From: a virus
IMG/VR virus record: IMGVR_UViG_3300021093_000455
Coordinates: 1 to 20,386 of that record
Direction: 5' to 3' (one strand)
DNA: 20,386 nt
Position numbers and translations under genes: made by a program. Below, in pieces: positions 1 to 6,737 of this stretch (the stretch's first letter is position 1; each line of letters opens with the position of its first letter). Under the pieces are notes generated by a model, which saw only the letters and a program-made list of their open reading frames with translations, had not been told where the DNA came from and did no database searches.

Positions 1-542
1 CCTATCCAATCAAATATAGTAAATAACAGTTCTTTATTTTTATCGTCTTGCAACCACTTAAATGCTGCATTATAAACAATACCAGTTAAAATTAATCCAA
101 AAAATTCTTTTATCTTATCAAAAACATTTTTAATTGGTGCAGCAACTTTGGCTATCGCACCACCGAGAGCACCACCTATTTTTTTAGTTGACTCTACTTC
201 TGCTTCTTTTGCTGCAAATTTTCTTTTTGATTCTGCTGCTTTTATTTTTTTAATTGTCTCTTTCTCTTCTGCAATCCTCATTGCAAAGTCAAGAGAAAGT
301 TGTTTCTGTATTTCTACAAGAATTCTATTAGTCTCAACAAGTGTTTCTGACACTTGTATTGGTGACGCTTCACCTTTTAAGGTCTCTGCTGAGATCTTTG
401 GTTTTACAAAACTAAATTTTGTTGTTTTTAATTTTGGCACTGCAGCAGTGGTCGCAGCAGCACCACGCAATACCGAAGAAGATATAGTCTTCTTACCAAG
501 TTTAGGTATCGATGGTGCTCTGTAAACCTGATTAATGTCCAC
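1..542 (-). CDS. Tail tape-measure / baseplate-hub-like structural protein, N-terminal part
   Basis: This frame is open from a GTG at 542 to the window edge, giving 180 codons with the 3' end missing. It begins VDINQVYRAPSIPKLGKK, followed by an Ala/Lys-rich stretch and a helical charged segment (about residues 75-125) that looks like coiled coil. A hydrophobic stretch follows (FFGLILTGIVYNAAFKWL, about 147-164). The GTG lies inside the last codons of the gp51-like gene (11-nt overlap), and no ATG occurs for nearly 90 codons, so GTG is the likely start. In T4 the 26-51 genes lie beside other hub genes and the tape measure (gp29), and in many phages the tape measure follows small tail chaperones. 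Position, coiled coil and hydrophobic patch fit a tape-measure or hub protein, but I recognise no decisive motif. The family name is inference; the reading frame is solid. Confidence 0.62.
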   Translation of the reverse strand, partial: MDINQVYRAPSIPKLGKKTISSSVLRGAAATTAAVPKLKTTKFSFVKPKISAETLKGEASPIQVSETLVETNRILVEIQKQLSLDFAMRIAEEKETIKKIKAAESKRKFAAKEAEVESTKKIGGALGGAIAKVAAPIKNVFDKIKEFFGLILTGIVYNAAFKWLQDDKNKELLFTIFDWI

Positions 543-711
543 TCTGCTGTTGTGCCTTTAGATTTTCCTCTTCAACGTGTTGTTCGAGTAAAGTAAGATA
601 TACTTCCCTCTCCCAAGGAATCATATTTTCGAGCTCTGTTAATGAATATTTATGGTGCTGCATCAAGGCAAAATTAATTTTATAGTATGACTCAAGGTTA
701 GTATGAGCCAT
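532..711 (-). CDS. 51: gp51-like baseplate hub assembly protein (59 aa)
   Basis: A short 59-residue protein starts with ATG 2 nt after the gp26 stop. It opens MAHTNLESYYKINFALMQHH and contains the segment SLTELENMIPWEREVYLTLL at about residues 23-42, then a Glu/Gln-rich tail. In T4, gp51 catalyses baseplate hub assembly and is encoded directly after gp26. Small proteins in this slot of cyanomyoviruses are annotated as gp51, though this one is far shorter than T4 gp51 (about 250 aa). The IPWEREVY motif also resembles the small tail-assembly chaperones found before tape-measure genes in other phages. It sits between gp26 and the tape-measure-like gene and overlaps the latter by 11 nt, consistent with translational coupling. 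The frame is clear; the gp51 name rests on position and general resemblance. Confidence 0.68.
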   Translation of the reverse strand: MAHTNLESYYKINFALMQHHKYSLTELENMIPWEREVYLTLLEQHVEEENLKAQQQSGH

Positions 712-713
712 AC

Positions 714-1436
714 TTAACTGAAAAAACTTGCGAGTCCCTCCAGCACAATTTCACTTTCAACTTTTGTATTTGGATTCTTAACTTTTAACGTATGAGAAAG
801 TTTGGGCATAGTCACAAAGAAAGTTTCAATTTCTTTAAACTGCTTTGTATTCAACTGATCTACAAATTCTTCTAGTTCTTTTTTACTGCAGTCAGAAGCA
901 CTCCAAGACTCTTCAGAATCATAAATCATATCAATACAAGAAGTAATCATACTAAGAGACTTATTTACATCACTAACATCTTCGTTGGTCTCAAAATTAT
1001 TTTCAACAAACTGATCTAATGAAGGATACCTCAACTTCATTGAAAGATTATCATCTAACTTGATTGTTTCTTTATGATCTTTGTTCTTCTGAACCTTAAT
1101 GTCATCAATGGCGATTTCAACTTGAACTGTTGTCTCACCATCATCTGGACATGTGACATTAACTTCGACGGTTTCACCTACAGACTTAGCACGAACATTT
1201 AAGAACAAGTATTCGATATCAAAAGTTGATAGATCAGAAACTTTGATTCCCTTAGTCAGAATACAATCAGAAAGAATTTGAACAATAGCATCAGTAATCT
1301 GTTTCATGTTCTCAGATTCTAGTGCCATGATGAGGATTTTTTCTTCTCTTACTAGAAAGGGGCGATACTTAATTTTCTTTCCAGTAGAAGGCAATTCCAA
1401 CTCATATGTTGGAGTATTAATCTTTGGTAAAGGCAT
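714..1436 (-). CDS. 26: gp26-like baseplate hub subunit / hub assembly protein
   Basis: This 240-aa protein has the N-terminus MPLPKINTPTYELELPSTGK followed by KIKYRPFLVREEKILIMALE, which I recognise as the conserved start of the T4 gp26 baseplate family (T4 gp26 is about 208 aa). gp26 is needed to build the baseplate hub, which caps the tail tube and carries the membrane-penetrating machinery. A CPDDGE segment near the middle (about residue 95) could be a small turn motif; no membrane segment or signal peptide is present. ATG at 1436 is the first start and is preceded by TAGG about 7 nt upstream. The gene follows the gp54-like gene by 31 nt and precedes the gp51-like gene by 2 nt, the T4 26-51 order. 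A late-promoter-like AATAAATA lies just upstream (1465-1472). Confidence 0.86.
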   Translation of the reverse strand: MPLPKINTPTYELELPSTGKKIKYRPFLVREEKILIMALESENMKQITDAIVQILSDCILTKGIKVSDLSTFDIEYLFLNVRAKSVGETVEVNVTCPDDGETTVQVEIAIDDIKVQKNKDHKETIKLDDNLSMKLRYPSLDQFVENNFETNEDVSDVNKSLSMITSCIDMIYDSEESWSASDCSKKELEEFVDQLNTKQFKEIETFFVTMPKLSHTLKVKNPNTKVESEIVLEGLASFFS

Positions 1437-1464
1437 AATAACCTATAAAAACTTCAGTTGTGAT

Positions 1465-1472
1465 TATTTATT
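1465..1472 (-). promoter_or_regulatory. Probable T4-type late promoter before gp26
   Basis: On the minus strand this reads AATAAATA, one base from the T4 late consensus TATAAATA and matching the NATAAATA form reported for cyanophages. It overlaps the TAA stop of the gp54-like gene and lies 29 nt upstream of the gp26 ATG, the right distance for a short late leader. Late genes in T4-like phages use such an extended -10 element with the gp55/gp33/gp45 system, and gp33 is encoded in this window. Assigned by motif and position only. Confidence 0.55.
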
Positions 1473-2316
1473 CACCTCCCTGAGGTAAATCAGATGGTCT
1501 TTTTATTTTACCTTGACGGGCAGCCCAATACAATTCATCTAAAGATGCTTGAGAGTTCCCCAAACTTCTTGATTTTGGAGGTCCTAAAAATCTTCCATTT
1601 TGAGTATCAAATTCTTCTGCCGAAGAATTTCCGTCTGAAACAACCCCTCCTGTTTCTCCTCGTTGAGCATTACCACCTGTTGAGGTTAATTTATTTTTAG
1701 TTGCAATATAACGATCAAAATTAAATGTGACTGTTACCTTTAATAATTCTGCTGGACCATAAGAGACTGGTATAGAAGTTAAACCCTTTGGAAAAGCATT
1801 TATGAAGTTATAAATTAATTCAGTATTGAATGATTTTTCAAATTTTGTAATTGTTAAATTATCAATCTTATAATGATCCGGAAATTGAAATCTTCTATAG
1901 TAATGTTTACCACCATTAACTTGAGATAGTTCTCCTGCACCAGAAATAAAATCCATCCACCCTTCAAAAAATCTTAATAACTCATAATTATCATCAACAT
2001 AAAAAGTCATGTCCATATCAGTGTAAAGACGAGTGTGAGCAAACTCTTGTGTTACGCCCATATAATTATCTTTTACCTCAGCAGTCGCATATGATGAAAC
2101 TGGAAGAGTAGCTTCTGAGCAAAAGAATCCTAGTTTACTGTTTACAAATGCAACGATACTAGCACCAACATCTTCTCTCTTATAAACTTTATCAAAATAG
2201 TCTTTTAGTGTTAGTGGAACTGGAATATTAACAAAATATTGATTCGTTTGAGCCAAATTGCCAATGAGGTATTTGGCCTCCTTCATACTAAGTGATCTAA
2301 GAAGGGAATTGGACAC
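1468..2316 (-). CDS. 54: gp54-like baseplate tail-tube initiator
   Basis: A 282-aa structural protein. The central part (about residues 100-210) has features I associate with the T4 tube-like fold family gp19/gp48/gp54: MTFYVDDNYELLRFFEGWMD, then a YRRFQFPDHY segment and ITKFEKS, ending in a strand reading LKVTVTFNFDRYI. In T4, gp54 and gp48 sit on top of the baseplate and start polymerisation of the gp19 tube. The C-terminal 65 residues are Ser/Gly/Gln-rich and probably flexible. Translation likely starts at GTG 2316 with AAGG upstream; an ATG ten codons in (MKEAKYL) is the alternative. It runs divergently from gp4, and a late-promoter motif lies about 34 nt upstream (2350-2357). gp54 is preferred over gp19 because of length and because the other tube-cap protein, gp48, is encoded nearby; the distinction is not certain. 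Confidence 0.7.
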   Translation of the reverse strand: MSNSLLRSLSMKEAKYLIGNLAQTNQYFVNIPVPLTLKDYFDKVYKREDVGASIVAFVNSKLGFFCSEATLPVSSYATAEVKDNYMGVTQEFAHTRLYTDMDMTFYVDDNYELLRFFEGWMDFISGAGELSQVNGGKHYYRRFQFPDHYKIDNLTITKFEKSFNTELIYNFINAFPKGLTSIPVSYGPAELLKVTVTFNFDRYIATKNKLTSTGGNAQRGETGGVVSDGNSSAEEFDTQNGRFLGPPKSRSLGNSQASLDELYWAARQGKIKRPSDLPQGGE

Positions 2317-2317
2317 T

Positions 2318-2325
2318 CTAAATAC
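2318..2325 (+). promoter_or_regulatory. Late promoter (CTAAATA) for the gp4-gp48 arm
   Basis: CTAAATAC on the plus strand, 32 nt before the gp4 ATG. CTAAATA/NATAAATA is the late-promoter motif described for T4-like cyanophages. It pairs exactly with GTATTTAG at 2350-2357, so the intergenic region carries one late -10 element facing each way. Confidence 0.62.
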
Positions 2326-2349
2326 CTTATACGATTCTTATATTATTAA

Positions 2350-2357
2350 GTATTTAG
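2350..2357 (-). promoter_or_regulatory. Late promoter (CTAAATA) for the gp54-gp26-gp51 arm
   Basis: Reads CTAAATAC on the minus strand and ends 33 nt before the GTG start of the gp54-like gene. It directly abuts the gp4 ATG (2358) on the other strand. It is the mirror copy of 2318-2325; together they form a back-to-back late promoter for the two structural arms. Confidence 0.62.
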
Positions 2358-2795
2358 ATGTCATATAAGGGAAAATTTCAACCATCATATCCAAAAAAAT
2401 ACAAGGGTGACCCAACAAACATAATTTATCGTTCTCTATGGGAGCGTAAGTTTATGGTGTATTGTGACACGAACCAGAACATCCTTGAGTGGGGTAGTGA
2501 AGAAATCGCTCTTCCCTATCGTTCACCAATCGATAATAAAATTCACAGATACTTTCCCGACTTTTATATTAAAGTCCGAGAAGCAACTGGACAGATTAAG
2601 AAATACATTATTGAAATCAAACCCAAAAAGCAAACTGTTGAACCAAAAGTTCAAAAGAGAAAAACGAAAGGATATATTTACGAAGTCTACGAGTATGCCA
2701 AGAACCAGGCAAAGTGGAAAGCAGCACGAGAATTCTGTAAAGATAGATTATGGGAGTTCAAAGTTATTACAGAAGACGAACTAGGTATTAAGTAA
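2358..2795 (+). CDS. 4: gp4 head-completion protein (nuclease-like)
   Basis: A 145-aa protein close to the length of T4 gp4 (about 150 aa), which acts after packaging to prepare filled heads for tail joining. The sequence carries a TnsA/VSR-like PD-(D/E)XK pattern: RSLWERKF (Glu29), an ILEWGSEEIALPY strand, RYFPDFYI with Asp68, and YIIEIKPKK with Glu86 and Lys88. A basic C-terminal helix follows. Start is the ATG at 2358, right after the divergent late promoter; no clear Shine-Dalgarno site is seen. Its TAA overlaps the ATG of the next gene (TAATG), so the two are coupled. Placement beside baseplate genes is common in cyanomyoviruses. Confidence in gp4 is high; that it cuts DNA here is inferred from the motif. 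Confidence 0.87.
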   Translation: MSYKGKFQPSYPKKYKGDPTNIIYRSLWERKFMVYCDTNQNILEWGSEEIALPYRSPIDNKIHRYFPDFYIKVREATGQIKKYIIEIKPKKQTVEPKVQKRKTKGYIYEVYEYAKNQAKWKAAREFCKDRLWEFKVITEDELGIK

Positions 2796-3196
2796 TGCCA
2801 AGAAAGACTCTCAAACAAAGAAAAGAAAAATATCCAACAGAGAATCAATATAATCGCATTCGTTCTGTGATGGATAATCTCAATGGAAAAGAAAGTTCAA
2901 GTGATGTAATGAGTGAACTTAGAAGTGCTTTGACTGGAAGTGGTAAAGTTCCAAGTGCTGGGAAGTATTATGTCTTTGTTTATAATCCCAAGACACCAAA
3001 CATCACGTATGATCAGCACCCTCTAGTTGCGGTCACTGAAGTCTTTGATTGGGGATTTCGTGGTATTAACTATCATTGGGGAGAAGTTCGTCAATATACT
3101 TGGAATGAAGTTGCTGACCAACTATATGAGATCTACCCAGAAGAACTTGCTGATGCCAGAGAACTGCCAATTAAGAAACTGCGTCTAAATAGTTAA
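2795..3196 (+). CDS. Conserved T4-like cyanophage protein of unknown function
   Basis: A 133-aa protein coupled to gp4 by a TAATG overlap. The N-terminal 20 residues are very basic (MPRKTLKQRKEKY), followed by a Ser/Gly linker. From about residue 52 a compact beta-rich domain appears: YYVFVYNPKTP, YDQHPLVAVTEVF, WGFRGINYHWGE and a final helix. The YDxxPLV...GxxGxNYHxG pattern recalls small SH3-like barrel proteins in several marine phages, but no function is attached to it that I know. Lying between head completion and tail-tube cap genes, it is probably a minor virion or assembly protein. The last codons contain the late-promoter motif of the next gene (CTAAATA, 3185-3191). I do not assign a T4 number. 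Confidence 0.72.
   Translation: MPRKTLKQRKEKYPTENQYNRIRSVMDNLNGKESSSDVMSELRSALTGSGKVPSAGKYYVFVYNPKTPNITYDQHPLVAVTEVFDWGFRGINYHWGEVRQYTWNEVADQLYEIYPEELADARELPIKKLRLNS
3185..3191 (+). promoter_or_regulatory. Late promoter (CTAAATA) before gp48
   Basis: CTAAATA lies within the last codons of the preceding gene and 19 nt upstream of the gp48 ATG. A GTAGG ribosome site (3201-3205) lies between. Expected initiation about 6 nt downstream would give a short leader, as usual for T4-type late messages. Confidence 0.58.
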
Positions 3197-3210
3197 AAAA
3201 GTAGGCAAAA

Positions 3211-4188
3211 ATGCCAATTTATAGATATCCTTTCACAGAAATAAATGAAAACTCCGATTTTTTAAAGATTGAAATAGCTAAATATACAGCTAATAGTTTG
3301 ACACGAGAAAGCGGAACATCCACCCCTTCAGTAACGACTAGAACTCAAGGAGCTCAAGGAGTTCAGTCAACTATAAGTACTCTTAAAGCTGGAAAACCTT
3401 TCACAGTAAAAAAAAGGACAAACGCAACAGTAATCGATGATACAATATATTTACCAATACCTTCAAATATACAGGATGGAAATTCTGTAAAATATACAGA
3501 AGGAAGTCTTGATGGTTTAACTGCTGGTGCTTTGGGAGTTGTTTTAGATGCTTTCTATAATAAAGAAGATAATCCTGGCCAGGTTCTTCAAACAATGCTA
3601 AAAGAAGCTACAGATCTTGGATTAGATCCCGCTGCTCGACAGTATTTTTTAAATAATCTAGCGGCTAGTGCGGCAAACATGCCATTTGGTGGAAATTTAA
3701 CACCATCTCAGTTATTAGCAAGACAAACTGGGAATATTTTGAATCCAAATATGGAGTTATTATTTGATGGTGTTACTTTAAGGTCTTTTAAATTTTCTTT
3801 TAAATTAACACCAAGAAATGAAGGTGAAGCAAAGCAAGTAAAAAATATTATAAAAACACTAAAACAAAGTATGGCACCTGGAACTAGCAACTTAGGATTT
3901 AGTGGAGAAGCAAGCGGTATTAACGGATTATACTTATCAACTCCAAAAATATTTAAACTTAACTATATGAGAGGAAGTCGAAATCATCCGTTCTTACATA
4001 AGTTTAAAGAATGTTTTCTTACAGATATGTCTGTGAATTATACTGGTGAGGGGACATATGCTACTTATGGAGGAGCTGATGAAGATGGTGGTGGAACTCC
4101 AGTTTCTATGATTATGGATTTGTCATTTAAGGAACTTGAACCAATTTATGCTGGTGATTATAATGGATTAACAGGAGTAGGATTCTAA
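3211..4188 (+). CDS. 48: gp48-like baseplate tail-tube cap
   Basis: A 325-aa protein beginning MPIYRYPFTEINENSDFLKI, the start I recognise from cyanomyovirus gp48. gp48 binds the top of the baseplate with gp54 and begins tube polymerisation. Residues about 185-210 (LFDGVTLRSFKFSFKLTPRN) and the C-terminal stretch with FLTDMSVNYTGEGTYATY fit the beta-sandwich of tube-like proteins; this second motif is shared with other tube and cap proteins. Residues 25-90 are low-complexity Thr/Ser/Gln linker. It is preceded by GTAGG and a CTAAATA motif, and it ends 1 nt before gp53, so the two are co-translated. No odd features. Length is slightly shorter than T4 gp48 (364 aa). Confidence 0.82.
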   Translation: MPIYRYPFTEINENSDFLKIEIAKYTANSLTRESGTSTPSVTTRTQGAQGVQSTISTLKAGKPFTVKKRTNATVIDDTIYLPIPSNIQDGNSVKYTEGSLDGLTAGALGVVLDAFYNKEDNPGQVLQTMLKEATDLGLDPAARQYFLNNLAASAANMPFGGNLTPSQLLARQTGNILNPNMELLFDGVTLRSFKFSFKLTPRNEGEAKQVKNIIKTLKQSMAPGTSNLGFSGEASGINGLYLSTPKIFKLNYMRGSRNHPFLHKFKECFLTDMSVNYTGEGTYATYGGADEDGGGTPVSMIMDLSFKELEPIYAGDYNGLTGVGF

Positions 4189-4189
4189 A

Positions 4190-4837
4190 ATGGGATACTT
4201 TAGAGAACTTCCAAATTTACTTTATCCTTCTTATCTGTCTGATAAGAACTCATCTCTTAACTATATCGAGGTCAAAAATCTCTTCCGTAGAGTTAAATTA
4301 AGAGATGATCTTCAGAATGTTTTTACTATCTTCAATAAATATGAGATCCCAGAAGGATCAAGACCAGAACTTGTTGCCGAAGAATTTTATGGTGATGCCC
4401 AACTAGATTGGGTGGTCCTTCTAACCGCAGGAATTATCAATGTGCGAGATGAATGGCCATTGTCAGATCGAGATCTCTACAGATATTGCTACGAGAAATA
4501 TGATACTGATCTAAACGAAACTCGTCACTATGAAACCACTCAAGTAAAAGATTCGAATGGTCGTTTAATTCTTCCAGCAGGTAAAGTTGTTGATGGTAAT
4601 TTCACAATTCCAAATCCTGCTAATCCTTTACTAAGTCTAAATCCAGTTATTGGTATTAGTAACTATGAATATGAAGTTCGTAAGAATGATAAAAAGAGAA
4701 GCATTTATCTATTAAAACCATCATATCTCCAACAGTTCTTAAATGATATGAGACAAATTATGATTTATGATGAGTCTTCTCAATACATCAACGAAAAGTA
4801 TATTCAAACTGAGAATCTAAACATCACTCTTCCATAA
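4190..4837 (+). CDS. 53: gp53 baseplate wedge protein
   Basis: A 215-aa protein of the T4 gp53 baseplate wedge family. Diagnostic segments are MGYFRELPNLLYPS, LRDDLQNVFTIFNKYEIPEG and the block EEFYGDAQLDWVVLLTAGII followed by NVRDEWPLS at about residues 64-93. gp53 is the last protein to join a wedge and promotes association of six wedges around the hub. The C-terminal half (about 160-205) contains NYEYEVRKNDKKRSIYLLKP, resembling the small C-terminal module of the family. The gene starts 1 nt after gp48, and its 3' end overlaps the 3' end of the minus-strand Mom-like gene by 21 nt, so no intergenic terminator is possible there. Confidence 0.9.
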   Translation: MGYFRELPNLLYPSYLSDKNSSLNYIEVKNLFRRVKLRDDLQNVFTIFNKYEIPEGSRPELVAEEFYGDAQLDWVVLLTAGIINVRDEWPLSDRDLYRYCYEKYDTDLNETRHYETTQVKDSNGRLILPAGKVVDGNFTIPNPANPLLSLNPVIGISNYEYEVRKNDKKRSIYLLKPSYLQQFLNDMRQIMIYDESSQYINEKYIQTENLNITLP

Positions 4838-5416
4838 GAGTTCTAGTTTCTTATCAAACACCATTACATATCGGTGCTTGCGCGAGCGATCTTTCCATTC
4901 ACCTTCAAATCCCTTAATTTTGCCTCTAGAGTGTTTAGTTCCGTCTGCATAGTAGAAATCTTTCTTTGGGTCTGAAAGTCCGCAATATTTAAAATTACAA
5001 GCGCGATAGATTGTACCATTATGGAAATCACTATCAGCGTAAGAGATGATTGCTTTAACTTCAGTATCCTTCCGTAACTGTCTAATCGCTCTTGAAACAA
5101 ACCAAGAAGTGATATTATATTCTGCTCGTTGGGTTTCAGGGTGTACGCAAAGGCGTGAAAGTTCAAAGAGTCCTTCTTGCTCATTTCTTTCTAGTCCAAA
5201 TGCTCCTTGTGCTACTTCTGGGACAGGGAGTCCAGTAAAGATACAGACTCCCTTAATGCCACCAATATTCAGTGGACTAAAATCATTGCTCTCATAGAGA
5301 CCGTAGTTATATCCACTCTTAAATCCTTTAGAAAAGTCCTTAAGATAATGAAACCGCAGAAGTAACTCTGCGGCTTCGGATTTACTTACACGGTCAATGT
5401 AGTAATCAGACTTCAC
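4817..5416 (-). CDS. Mom-like DNA adenine-modification protein (GNAT-related)
   Basis: A 199-aa protein resembling phage Mu Mom, which converts adenine in phage DNA to a carbamoylmethyl derivative that blocks restriction enzymes. Matching features are the N-terminal RFHYLKDF with His23-Tyr24, a GNAT-like core FELSRLCVHPETQR (84-97) followed by a helix, and the block ISYADSDFHNGTIYRACNFK (124-143), then FYYADGTKHSRGKIKG. From memory, studies of Mu Mom implicate a His-Tyr pair, an Asp and a Tyr; His23, Tyr24, Asp128 and Tyr137 are counterparts here. Translation starts at GTG 5416, overlapping the gp32 TGA (GTGA), so it is coupled to gp32 and probably made early with replication proteins. It converges on gp53. 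A generic acetyltransferase is the alternative, but the YAD...GTIYRA block favours Mom. Confidence 0.8.
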   Translation of the reverse strand: MKSDYYIDRVSKSEAAELLLRFHYLKDFSKGFKSGYNYGLYESNDFSPLNIGGIKGVCIFTGLPVPEVAQGAFGLERNEQEGLFELSRLCVHPETQRAEYNITSWFVSRAIRQLRKDTEVKAIISYADSDFHNGTIYRACNFKYCGLSDPKKDFYYADGTKHSRGKIKGFEGEWKDRSRKHRYVMVFDKKLELLWKSDV

Positions 5417-6342
5417 TCTTCGGCAAGGCGGGCGAAGTAGGACATGGCATCATCATCCTCATCTTCATCAGTAGAGGCAACGGTGCGAGTAGGTTTCAGT
5501 GAACTCAGTTCATCACGGAGATCTTCGGTGAGTTCGCGGGTAGAACCACGAGTGGTATCTTCTTCATCATACTCTTCGGAATCCTGGTAACGGGGAGTGC
5601 CTTTGTTGCCAAGCACATAGTCCAGGCGCTTCTTCAGTTCATCATAGGTTTTGAACTGATCAGCAGCAACGAGTTCGGAGAGAGAATACTGCTTCTTCCA
5701 TACTGCCTCCATGGCATCATCATCGTCAAGGAGAGGTTCTTGGCGAGCAAACTCAGAAGAGTCGTAGTTGCGATAACCAGCAACGTTCTTTGCCTTCAGT
5801 TTGAAGTTAGCACCCTGCCAGAAGTCAAACGGATCGATTGCCTCCTCATCTTCAAACTCAGGTTGCATAGCAGCGGTGAGTTTGTCGAAGATCTTCTTAC
5901 CAAACTTATACAGGAAAACTTTACCTTCATTGGTAGGATTAGCAGGATCCTTGACCACATAGATGTTGGCAACATAGGTCAGTTTGCGCTTTTGCTTACG
6001 TGCCTGCTCCTTACCAGCATCAGTGCCGTTGTTCCACAGCATCGTGTTGTGCTCAGACACAGGATCCTTCTGACCCAGAGTGGTCAGGGAGTTCTCAATA
6101 TACCAACCACCAGGACCTTGGAATGCGTGACTGTAGAGTTTCACAAACGGAAGATCCTCACCGTTTGGAGCAGGCAGGAAACGGATAACGGCATAACCAT
6201 TGCCGCTCTTATCACACTCCAGTTTCCATAGACGGTCATCACCAGAAGATGAACCGTTAGTATTCATTTTTTCGACTTCCTTGACCAGTTTTGCGGTCAG
6301 GTTGCCAAGTTTTGATTGCTTTTTAAGGTCTGCGAAAGACAT
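5413..6342 (-). CDS. 32: gp32 single-stranded DNA-binding protein
   Basis: This 309-aa protein has the T4 gp32 plan. A basic N-terminal B domain (MSFADLKKQSKLG) supports cooperativity. An OB-fold core includes WKLECDKSGNGYAVIRFLPA, FVKLYSHAFQGPGGWYIENS and the KRKLTYVANIYVVKDP strand. The C-terminal domain is very acidic, ending DEDEDDDAMSYFARLAEE, the part that recruits gp59, polymerase and others. gp32 coats single-stranded DNA in replication and recombination. T4 gp32 has a zinc ribbon using three Cys and one His; here the corresponding region (about 70-105) has no Cys and the only Cys is residue 43, so zinc binding appears lost. GAGG precedes the ATG by about 8 nt, a strong promoter lies at 6387-6415, and the leader has a regular ATCC repeat. 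The gene is coupled to the Mom-like gene by GTGA. Confidence 0.93.
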   Translation of the reverse strand: MSFADLKKQSKLGNLTAKLVKEVEKMNTNGSSSGDDRLWKLECDKSGNGYAVIRFLPAPNGEDLPFVKLYSHAFQGPGGWYIENSLTTLGQKDPVSEHNTMLWNNGTDAGKEQARKQKRKLTYVANIYVVKDPANPTNEGKVFLYKFGKKIFDKLTAAMQPEFEDEEAIDPFDFWQGANFKLKAKNVAGYRNYDSSEFARQEPLLDDDDAMEAVWKKQYSLSELVAADQFKTYDELKKRLDYVLGNKGTPRYQDSEEYDEEDTTRGSTRELTEDLRDELSSLKPTRTVASTDEDEDDDAMSYFARLAEE

Positions 6343-6386
6343 TTGGATTACCTCGGATTAATTGGATTCGGGGGATTTACTCGGAT
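6343..6386 (-). promoter_or_regulatory. gp32 leader with five phased ATCC repeats, possible autoregulatory operator
   Basis: On the message the tetramer ATCC (GGAT on the plus strand) occurs at 6345, 6355, 6364, 6373 and 6383, so spacing is 10, 9, 9 and 10 nt. The longer words ATCCGAGTAA and ATCCGAGGTAA repeat within it, and the ribosome site GAGG lies between the first two copies. T4 gp32 represses its own translation by binding cooperatively to an unstructured leader containing short repeats. The same role here is inferred from the spacing and location. Confidence 0.45.
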
Positions 6387-6415
6387 AGTATAACAGGGAT
6401 GCCCTCAGGCGTCAA
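6387..6415 (-). promoter_or_regulatory. Sigma70-type promoter for gp32
   Basis: TTGACG (6410-6415 reversed) and TATACT (6387-6392 reversed) on the minus strand are separated by exactly 17 nt, a near-consensus host promoter. It overlaps the final codons of the DUF1825-like gene and would start a leader of roughly 37 nt before the gp32 ATG. This suggests early or middle transcription of gp32 and the Mom-like gene independent of the phoH operon. Confidence 0.72.
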
Positions 6416-6737
6416 GGTAGTTTTTGAGGGATTCGATGGTCTGATTCATACTATTGAATAAAATTGACATATCGGTTTCTGGTGGGAATCCCATCAATGC
6501 CACCGATTTGCGTAGGTTCTCTTTCATTTCAACCGCTAAAGGATCGTCTGAGAGAGATAATCTAGTATACATCACTCTTTGCTTTTGTAGCAAGTTTTGA
6601 AGTTTTTCAATGTGTTCTATTTTGGTTTCACGACTCATCGCACCAAAAGACAAAATACTTCCGTAAATTTCTTCTTGGAGTCTATTGATTTCTTTTAGTT
6701 CGTCTTGAATAATGTCAGATTTGAAAAATTCACTCAT
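6405..6737 (-). CDS. DUF1825-like protein (110 aa)
   Basis: An all-helical 110-aa protein beginning MSEFFKSDIIQDELKEINRL. Further recognisable blocks are MSRETKIEHIEKLQNLLQKQ, RVMYTRLSLSDDPLAVEMKE and GFPPETDMSILFNSM. These features resemble DUF1825, a family found in cyanobacteria and their phages, whose function is unknown to me. No Cys, signal peptide or membrane segment is seen. It starts with ATG 8 nt inside the end of gp59, and its end contains the gp32 promoter. Its fixed place between gp59 and gp32 suggests a role with replication proteins or host takeover, but this is positional inference only. Confidence 0.75.
   Translation of the reverse strand: MSEFFKSDIIQDELKEINRLQEEIYGSILSFGAMSRETKIEHIEKLQNLLQKQRVMYTRLSLSDDPLAVEMKENLRKSVALMGFPPETDMSILFNSMNQTIESLKNYLDA

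Noticed and set aside
148-525. Open frame of 125 codons on the plus strand
   Set aside because: It is the antisense shadow of the tape-measure-like gene, whose minus frame is open across the whole stretch and continues beyond the window.
532-560. Programmed frameshift joining the gp51-like protein to the tape-measure-like protein, as in lambda G/GT
   Set aside because: The frames differ by +1 and no slippery heptamer was found; simple GTG re-initiation explains the overlap.
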